DNA of 64,000 bases from positions 9,000,650 to 9,064,649 of the forward strand of contig OZ037772.1 of the NCBI GenBank assembly GCA_964035545.1, written 5' to 3'. Position numbers and translations under genes: made by a program. The stretch's first letter is position 1. Each line of letters begins with the position of its first letter. A model generated the notes under the pieces. The model did not search any database and was not told the DNA's origin. It was given only the letters and a program-made list of their open reading frames with translations. Below are positions 62,901-64,000 of the stretch, in pieces. The DNA is from Bugula neritina (Eukaryota > Bryozoa > Gymnolaemata > Cheilostomatida > Bugulidae).

Positions 62901-63831
62901 TAACTTTAGAAGAGCAGAAAATATGTTTTTCAAGATAATCAAAAAACGTCAATTTATATATTTCTATACAGCCTTCTAGCATTTAAATGGGCATTTTATT
63001 TACTCATCTGTTACGGGTAGGCAACTACTAAATACACTCAATATATGCTACAATCATGCAGGCTTGCATTTATTAACATTTACTAGTCTTTAAACGCGAC
63101 AAAATTGGGTGATACTATTCTTATATTCAATTTAAAATGAACTTATTACAGTGCTCCCTCCGTATCTCACGGTTTCCTTCTCAAGAAATTCTGTAGGTCA
63201 CTAGAAGGGATTGTACCTCTGTTTTGTGGCTTACGTATGTGTGTATAAGGACAAAGTGGCCGAACTTAATGGATTCGTGAGTTAAATCTGGTATTCTACT
63301 ATGTTACGAATTGAGGTTTTGGGACCCGCAGCTTAATGAGATACAGAAGGAGTGCTGTAATAAGGTAATTTTACTTAATTTAGTACACATTATTTATCTC
63401 TAGTTTTTACCTATTTTTCACAGTCTAGCAGCCAATGTATGCAGTCTCTTGCGTTAAACTGATGAAATATTAATAAATACAGCTGAATATTCAAGTTCTT
63501 TTCTAATTTTGCTTGATTTCCAATGTTTTTTCCTGTTCTTTTAGTAAATTTGAGTGAAACAATCAATTTGGCATGATGAGAAAAACATTGACAAACAAAC
63601 TTTTCAGACGTGATATAGAGGCAGCAGCATGATGCTGACCTGCATGTTCATGTAGAGGTGCTCCTCGCTGCCGACATCCCGTCTAGCCGGCAGCTTGTAG
63701 AGAGACTGAGAGGGCTGCTTGTATCCCCTGTCCAGGGAACCAGTATTATCTACTAAATAATTATATGGAACATGAGTTGTAGGAGAGAAACCAGTTTGGA
63801 GTTTTCTCCTCATTAGAACACAATGTATAGA
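12685..63831 (-). CDS. RGS3: RGS3-like PDZ-DH-PH-RGS protein (5' partial)
   Basis: Twenty-one exons join in phase: 63831-63640, 62438-62208, 61546-61361, 60929-60742, 59984-59747, 58900-58748, 58411-58310, 57811-57701, 56850-56715, 55855-55710, 55384-55310, 54823-54682, 54468-54308, 51404-51297, 36818 (or 36788)-35418, 30701-29622, 27697-27422, 20761 (or an internal acceptor)-20478, 13912-13785, 13357-13194 and 12879-12685. The model gives about 1,880 residues. Domain order: Ser-rich N-terminus, PDZ, DH-like, PH, disordered linker, RGS. RGS domains accelerate GTP hydrolysis by Gi/Gq alpha subunits; DH-PH units load Rho-family GTPases. The RGS domain is R4-type with a basic helix before it, and with the N-terminal PDZ it resembles RGS3. 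A C2 domain, present in vertebrate RGS3, could lie upstream of the window. Whether one transcript spans every exon is inferred from phase and strand. Confidence 0.75.
12930..13014. repeat. Short tandem repeat, GACACATGTGACAGGTGCTA-like
   Basis: Three to four imperfect copies of a 20- to 26-bp unit with CATGTGACAGG in the intron before the last RGS exon. Related fragments lie at 12460-12540. Confidence 0.7.
13194..13357 (-). CDS. RGS3: RGS domain central exon
   Basis: Encodes [20 protein letters not shown] (the SEENIDFW G-alpha contact motif), then [20 protein letters not shown] and [13 protein letters not shown]. The acceptor is TTGCAG; the donor GAG|GTTCGT is weak but phase-confirmed by the next exon. 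The Asn of SEEN, needed for GAP activity in the family, is present. Confidence 0.95.
13785..13912 (-). CDS. RGS3: RGS domain first exon with basic amphipathic helix
   Basis: Encodes [17 protein letters not shown], which aligns with the AKDMKxxLG membrane helix of R4 RGS proteins, then [16 protein letters not shown]. The donor AAAT|GTAAGC leaves one base that forms Tyr with the next exon (KYGVMLF), the expected family sequence. The first base completes an Arg codon from the 20478 exon. Confidence 0.92.
16797..16926. mobile_element. MITE family M1, copy 2
   Basis: Right end ACTCAGTCACCCCCAACTTGG followed by TGCTGCTT matches copy 1; the left arm is degraded. Intronic. Confidence 0.55.
17454..17542 (-). 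CDS. Candidate alternative first exon of a short RGS isoform
   Basis: A GC-rich block stands out in AT-rich intron. On the minus strand an ATG at 17542 opens a basic, Ser-rich peptide (starts [20 protein letters not shown]) that reaches a GT at 17453 in phase 2. That is exactly the phase needed by the exon at 13912, and would give a compact RGS protein of about 190 residues. The donor (ACAGG|GTGGAT) is weak. The plus strand is also open here for 90 codons, so this is tentative. Confidence 0.3.
17711..17947. repeat. 22-bp minisatellite
   Basis: About 11 imperfect copies of GGAGTGAATGTAGTTTGAT plus 3-4 variable bases. The 78-codon minus-strand frame across it is simply the repeat read in one frame. 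Confidence 0.9.
18765..18935. mobile_element. MITE family M2, copy 1
   Basis: Terminal inverted repeats of about 25 bp: GCAGTAATGGAGAAATTGAG at the left and the complement of CTCAATTTCTCCCTTACTGC at the right. Non-coding, about 170 bp. Confidence 0.75.
19542..19632. repeat. 22-bp tandem repeat
   Basis: Four copies of ACCTATCCACTACATATAGA with small changes. Confidence 0.9.
20179..20310. mobile_element. MITE family M2, copy 2
   Basis: Same ends as copy 1 (GTGCAGTAATGGAGAAATTG ... CTCAATTTCTC) with a shorter middle. An 80-codon frame over it is not a gene. Confidence 0.7.
20478..20761 (-). CDS. RGS3: RGS3-like linker exon / alternative first exon
   Basis: An ATG at 20761 ([11 protein letters not shown]...) begins a 94-codon open stretch ending SLVGSDR, where Arg is completed by the 13912 exon. 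TGA lies in frame just upstream, so in this frame the ATG is a start, giving an RGS isoform of about 256 residues. An in-frame acceptor inside the exon (CCTCAG|GCAGGT) would instead join the phase-0 exon ending at 27422. Low-complexity Ala/Ser-rich; linker to the RGS domain. Confidence 0.75.
21868..22256. mobile_element. MITE family M4, hAT-like ends
   Basis: About 389 bp. The left end CTAAGCGTAGGGCCACACGG and the right end (complement CTTAGCGTAGGGCCACATGG) form an inverted repeat of about 33 bp. The TAGGG-type terminus resembles hAT elements; the superfamily call is tentative. An 83-codon frame in it is not a gene. Confidence 0.65.
22562..22715. mobile_element. MITE family M2, copy 3 (reverse)
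   Basis: Begins TTAGGAGCAGTAGTGGAGAA and ends CAATTTCTCCATTACTGCAC; inverted relative to copies 1 and 2. Confidence 0.75.
27422..27697 (-). CDS. RGS3: RGS3-like linker exon
   Basis: Acceptor GCAGCAG|CTG, 92 codons, donor TTC|GTGAGT, phase 0 on both sides. Encodes a basic, Ser-rich linker with [15 protein letters not shown] and [15 protein letters not shown], resembling kinase or 14-3-3 sites. No folded domain recognised. The pyrimidine tract at the acceptor is poor, so the start is less certain than the end. Confidence 0.7.
29622..30701 (-). CDS. RGS3: RGS3-like large disordered linker exon
   Basis: Acceptor GGTTGCAG|GGTATAC, 360 codons, donor GAACAG|GTGAAG, phase 0 on both sides. Ser/Thr/Pro-rich and acidic, with a proline cluster ([20 protein letters not shown]) and a C-terminal basic stretch ([14 protein letters not shown]) followed by a Gln-rich end. 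GC content is well above the flanking introns. No catalytic domain; probably a regulatory, phosphorylated linker. Confidence 0.88.
30896..31063. repeat. AT-rich satellite (TATAATAT)n
   Basis: Imperfect TATAATATTA repeats that are largely self-complementary. Confidence 0.95.
31728..33012. mobile_element. Non-autonomous piggyBac-like element with five palindromes
   Basis: TTAA flanks both ends (31728-31731 and 33009-33012), with inverted ends CCCTTTCATGC. These are the target site and CCC terminus typical of piggyBac. The 1.28-kb interior has no transposase frame. It has five copies of a 16-bp palindrome, GTCCACATATGTGGAC, two with one or two changes: 31748-31763, 32097-32112, 32139-32154, 32815-32830 and 32858-32873. 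The outermost two lie near the ends in a shared context (GCGTCCAC), so they may be transposase-binding subterminal repeats. Confidence 0.8.
33524..33660 (-). mobile_element. SINE family S1, copy 2
   Basis: Minus strand begins GGGAGCAGTCGTGGTCATAG, followed by a B-box-like GTGGTTCAATTCC. It has an internal 16-bp direct duplication (TGGCTTTTACAAGGA). Confidence 0.7.
35418..36818 (-). CDS. RGS3: RGS3-like large linker exon / alternative first exon
   Basis: ATG at 36818 ([15 protein letters not shown]...) with in-frame TAA just upstream, so it can start a PDZ-less isoform. For the long isoform, an acceptor inside the exon (TCTTTGCCTCTACTGAG|GAT, coding from 36788) is in phase with the exon ending 51297. 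467 codons to donor GGC|GTGAGT. Mostly disordered; one predicted amphipathic helix at residues 161-180 ([20 protein letters not shown]) has the spacing of PKA-RII-binding helices. Near the C-terminus, [12 protein letters not shown] and [12 protein letters not shown] are basic phosphosite-like motifs. Vertebrate RGS3 also has an internal start before a long acidic exon. Confidence 0.88.
37562..37727. mobile_element. MITE family M2, copy 4
   Basis: GGTAGGTGTAGTAATTGAGA at the left; CTCTCCACTACTGCTCCTAA at the right. Confidence 0.7.
39132..39260. repeat. 35-bp tandem repeat with 70-bp dimer period
   Basis: Four units of CTGCAGAAYATAG...GTGAAGTGTAATA; alternate units share ACATAGTATAG or ATATAGAAG, giving a dimeric period. 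Confidence 0.9.
40268..40443. mobile_element. MITE family M2, copy 5 (reverse)
   Basis: TAGGAGCAGTAGTGGAGAAT at the left; CAATTTCTCAATTACTGCAA at the right. Confidence 0.7.
41206..41359. mobile_element. MITE family M1, copy 3 (most complete)
   Basis: Long imperfect foldback: ends TTCTATAAGCCGCTAGGAGT and the complement of ACTCGGAGCTGCTTATAAAA, with inner arms GGAGTTCTTGAGTTTGGAGT against CTCCAAACTCTAGAACC. Confidence 0.75.
44036..45426. repeat. Giant foldback (inverted repeat) with (TA)n core
   Basis: Two arms of about 430 bp (44036-44470 and 45000-45426) are reverse complements with scattered differences, for example AGGAGTGTTGAC at 44050 against GTCAACACTCCT at 45400. Between them lie about 530 bp of TA/TATAATAT repeat. 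No coding capacity. The divergence between arms argues against a simple assembly fold. Confidence 0.9.
45838..45901. repeat. 20-bp tandem repeat
   Basis: Three copies of GCTGGTACAGAAACTCATAC in a GC-richer block that also has ATTGGCTG (inverted CCAAT) at about 45823. Confidence 0.85.
48654..48808. mobile_element. MITE family M1, copy 4
   Basis: CAAGCAGCTTCCAGTTGGTG at the left; CACCAACTTCGAGTTGCTTA at the right. An internal poly-G run. Confidence 0.65.
50166..50353. mobile_element. MITE family M3, copy 1
   Basis: TA-flanked with ends CAGTGCTCTCTCCGTATC and GATATGGAGGGAGCATTG. Inverted relative to the other three copies (its interior reads as their complement). Confidence 0.75.
50690..50882. 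repeat. Degenerate AT-rich repeat
   Basis: Irregular copies of ACTATAATATAYA and ATGTTGCTCTRATATACAAT. Confidence 0.8.
51297..51404 (-). CDS. RGS3: RGS3-like exon just after the PH domain
   Basis: Acceptor GGATTAG|ATGGCT, 36 codons, donor TCC|GTAAGT, phase 0. Encodes [20 protein letters not shown] followed by RRRSEPLP: a helix leaving the PH domain and a polybasic patch that could bind acidic lipid or act as a nuclear signal. The leading ATG follows the acceptor directly and is not needed as a start. Confidence 0.82.
54016..54178 (+). mobile_element. tRNA-derived SINE, family S1, copy 3 (best preserved)
   Basis: GGAGCAGCCGTGGTCTAGAG opens the A-box region; GGTTCGAACCCCAG is a perfect pol III B box at 54071-54084. 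The 3' tail ATCCAGTCATAATTGCTCC is shared with the 8046 copy, and the element ends near an A-run. It is not a tRNA gene: the head lacks a pairing acceptor stem. Confidence 0.8.
54308..54468 (-). CDS. RGS3: PH domain exon 3
   Basis: Completes Val from the previous exon, then [20 protein letters not shown] and [20 protein letters not shown], the last beta strands and C-terminal helix of a PH domain with its conserved Trp. Ends SLSDQ|GTATGT, phase 0. Confidence 0.88.
54544..54620. repeat. Degenerate (GT)n microsatellite
   Basis: GTGTGTGAGTGTGTG-type tract in a PH-domain intron. Confidence 0.8.
54682..54823 (-). CDS. RGS3: PH domain exon 2
   Basis: TTTCAG|CTGGTA... encodes [20 protein letters not shown] and then [20 protein letters not shown]. 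The xxYLFSDxxLxA pattern is the beta3 strand of DH-associated PH domains. Donor GGAG|GTTGGA, one base carried over. Confidence 0.9.
55310..55384 (-). CDS. RGS3: PH domain exon 1
   Basis: CACAG|GAATTC... encodes [20 protein letters not shown] and GVKHK; donor AAG|GTCAGT. First strands of the PH domain, phase 0 on both sides. Confidence 0.85.
55710..55855 (-). CDS. RGS3: DH C-terminus and DH-PH linker exon
   Basis: TTTTTAG|AGTTACAG... completes a Glu codon, then [20 protein letters not shown], acidic [16 protein letters not shown]; donor AAA|GTAAGA. Final DH helix followed by the linker to PH. Confidence 0.88.
55858..56046. repeat. AT-rich repeat with AATATGCTGTAATAC units
   Basis: Imperfect copies of AATATGCTGTAATACAATAT over about 190 bp, directly before MITE M3 copy 2. 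Confidence 0.8.
56050..56253. mobile_element. MITE family M3, copy 2
   Basis: TA target duplication; ends CAGTGCTCCCTCTATATCTC and GAGATATGGAGGGAGTACTG. Interior shared with copies 3 and 4 (TACGTATGTGTGTATA, GGTTTTGGGACCCGCAG). Confidence 0.8.
56715..56850 (-). CDS. RGS3: DH domain exon 4
   Basis: TTTCAG|GATATT... encodes [20 protein letters not shown] and [20 protein letters not shown]; donor TCAG|GTGAGT. It corresponds to the helix with the LLIxPxQRxxxYxLLL signature of DH domains. Here PxQR reads PLHH, so the key basic contact is not conserved. Confidence 0.85.
57701..57811 (-). CDS. RGS3: DH domain exon 3
   Basis: CTTTAG|ATTGAG... encodes [20 protein letters not shown] and [17 protein letters not shown]; donor GAA|GTGAGT, 37 codons, phase 0. 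Confidence 0.87.
58310..58411 (-). CDS. RGS3: DH domain exon 2
   Basis: TTTTTCAG|CTCATC... encodes [20 protein letters not shown] and [14 protein letters not shown]; donor AGA|GTAAGA, 34 codons, phase 0. Confidence 0.88.
58748..58900 (-). CDS. RGS3: DH domain exon 1
   Basis: TCTGCAG|AAGGCC... encodes [20 protein letters not shown] and [15 protein letters not shown], then [12 protein letters not shown]; donor ATG|GTGGGT. ER-x-YYV-x-L and ATLFQNID match the first DH helices (TExxYVxxL and LFxNIxxI). A minisatellite begins 37 bp from the acceptor. Confidence 0.87.
58937..59296 (-). repeat. 20-bp minisatellite carrying 16 perfect GTAAGT donors
   Basis: About 17 copies of a 20-bp unit (plus strand ACTGTTGATACTCTACTTAC). 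In the sense of the RGS3-like transcript each unit starts GTAAGTA, the ideal 5' splice-site and U1-pairing sequence; 16 such hexamers are visible. A higher-order repeat (TGACACCATACTGTTG at 58937 and 59171) shows 234-bp duplication. Confidence 0.95.
59701..59723 (-). repeat. G-rich tract beside a splice donor
   Basis: Plus-strand CCCTCCC followed by 15 C. On the transcript this is a run of 15 G and then two GGG blocks, 23-45 nt into the intron after the PDZ-ending exon. It fits the G-quadruplex pattern and a G-run splicing enhancer. Run length may be unreliable in the assembly. Confidence 0.7.
59747..59984 (-). CDS. RGS3: RGS3-like exon: end of PDZ plus basic linker
   Basis: CTTCCAG|ACATCAG... 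completes Arg, then [20 protein letters not shown], where MEVVVWRE is the last PDZ strand, and a basic linker ([20 protein letters not shown]); donor AAG|GTACGG, rather weak. Confidence 0.9.
60452..60664. mobile_element. MITE family M3, copy 3
   Basis: Left end TAGTGCTACCTCCGTATC, right end GAGATACGGAAGGAGCATTG; flanked by TA. Confidence 0.75.
60742..60929 (-). CDS. RGS3: PDZ domain exon
   Basis: GTTGCAG|TTTAAG... encodes [20 protein letters not shown], then [20 protein letters not shown] and [16 protein letters not shown] is the carboxylate-binding loop (GLGF type), and [16 protein letters not shown] is the core PDZ signature. It closely resembles the RGS3 PDZ (DGFGF...SPVRVQ). Donor ATCAG|GTAGTA; two bases carry to the next exon. 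Confidence 0.95.
60989..61039. repeat. Perfect 23-bp hairpin
   Basis: Arms CTAGTACCCCTGCAACTGGT plus CAC, 5-nt spacer CCAAA, and the exact complement. Related CACCCAAAGTGAC pieces lie at 61260-61340, so it may have arisen from a local repeat. Confidence 0.95.
61361..61546 (-). CDS. RGS3: RGS3-like exon before PDZ
   Basis: TTCTAG|AAAACC... 62 codons to TTG|GTGAGT, phase 0. Basic and Ser-rich: [20 protein letters not shown] and then [14 protein letters not shown]. No domain recognised. Confidence 0.82.
62208..62438 (-). CDS. RGS3: RGS3-like Ser/Arg-rich exon
   Basis: CATTCAG|GAGCTA... 77 codons to AAG|GTAAGC, phase 0. Encodes [20 protein letters not shown] and repeated SxRSGSIR units ([19 protein letters not shown]), likely phosphorylated, ending [11 protein letters not shown]. 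Confidence 0.85.
63147..63359. mobile_element. MITE family M3, copy 4
   Basis: TA then CAGTGCTCCCTCCGTATCTC; right end GAGATACAGAAGGAGTGCTG then TA. The cleanest copy. Confidence 0.82.
63640..63831 (-). CDS. RGS3: RGS3-like first exon in window (not the true 5' end)
   Basis: TTTCTGCAG|TCTATA... 64 codons to CAG|GTCAGC. It starts at a splice acceptor, so the gene continues upstream of the window. Encodes Tyr-rich sequence ([20 protein letters not shown]) ending EEHLYMNMQ, with a YMNM motif that can bind PI3K p85 and Grb2 SH2 domains when phosphorylated in other proteins. Confidence 0.8.
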
Positions 63832-64000
63832 CTGCAGAAAGATAAAGATTTAGGAGTAAGATAGCCTAATAGACACATGCTTTGCATAATAGTATAGCAT
63901 TGGGTAACAATATTACATAACAGAACGTGTTTCTGGAAAGCAATCATGTGTGATCAAGAAAAAAATGAGTAAAACCTTCAAAAACCCATCTAGTGCAACA

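Overview
The window is AT-rich nuclear DNA from an intron-rich, non-vertebrate animal. The evidence is GT-AG introns, long introns full of short repeats, tRNA-derived SINEs and small DNA-transposon remnants. No operons, CRISPR arrays, rRNA genes or functional tRNA genes were found. The phylum cannot be fixed from the sequence alone.

Region 1 (1-11.5 kb, + strand): two head-to-tail copies of a 12-TM major-facilitator gene of the SLC18B1/DHA1 antiporter type. Copy A enters the window in an intron and shows its last 8 coding exons (168-4648). Copy B is complete in 11 exons (5583-11340, about 438 residues). Introns as well as exons align, so the duplication is recent. Copy A carries a perfect 309-bp internal tandem duplication and a mutated splice acceptor with an in-frame rescue site. 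Two degenerate copies of a type I hammerhead ribozyme motif lie in intron 2 of copy B and just downstream of it.

Region 2 (12.7-63.8 kb, - strand): one large gene, open at its 5' end, with 21 exons that join in phase. Read 5' to 3' it encodes a Ser-rich N-terminus, a PDZ domain, a divergent DH (RhoGEF) domain, a PH domain, a long disordered linker (two exons of 1.4 and 1.1 kb) and a canonical R4-type RGS domain at the C-terminus. PDZ, linker and RGS layout match RGS3; the DH domain in front of the PH domain is the unusual part. Internal ATGs at 36818 and 20761, and a weaker candidate at 17542, suggest alternative promoters giving short RGS isoforms, as in vertebrate RGS3.

Region 3 (introns): several families of small mobile elements are shared between introns: two tRNA-derived SINE families, four TIR-bearing MITE families, a 1.28-kb piggyBac-like element with five 16-bp palindromes, and a 1.4-kb foldback with a (TA)n core. 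A 16-copy array of perfect 5' splice-site hexamers sits in the intron just before the first DH exon.

The two loci are convergent (+ strand SLC18B1 pair, - strand RGS3-like), with about 1.3 kb between their stop codons. Nothing suggests that they work together.
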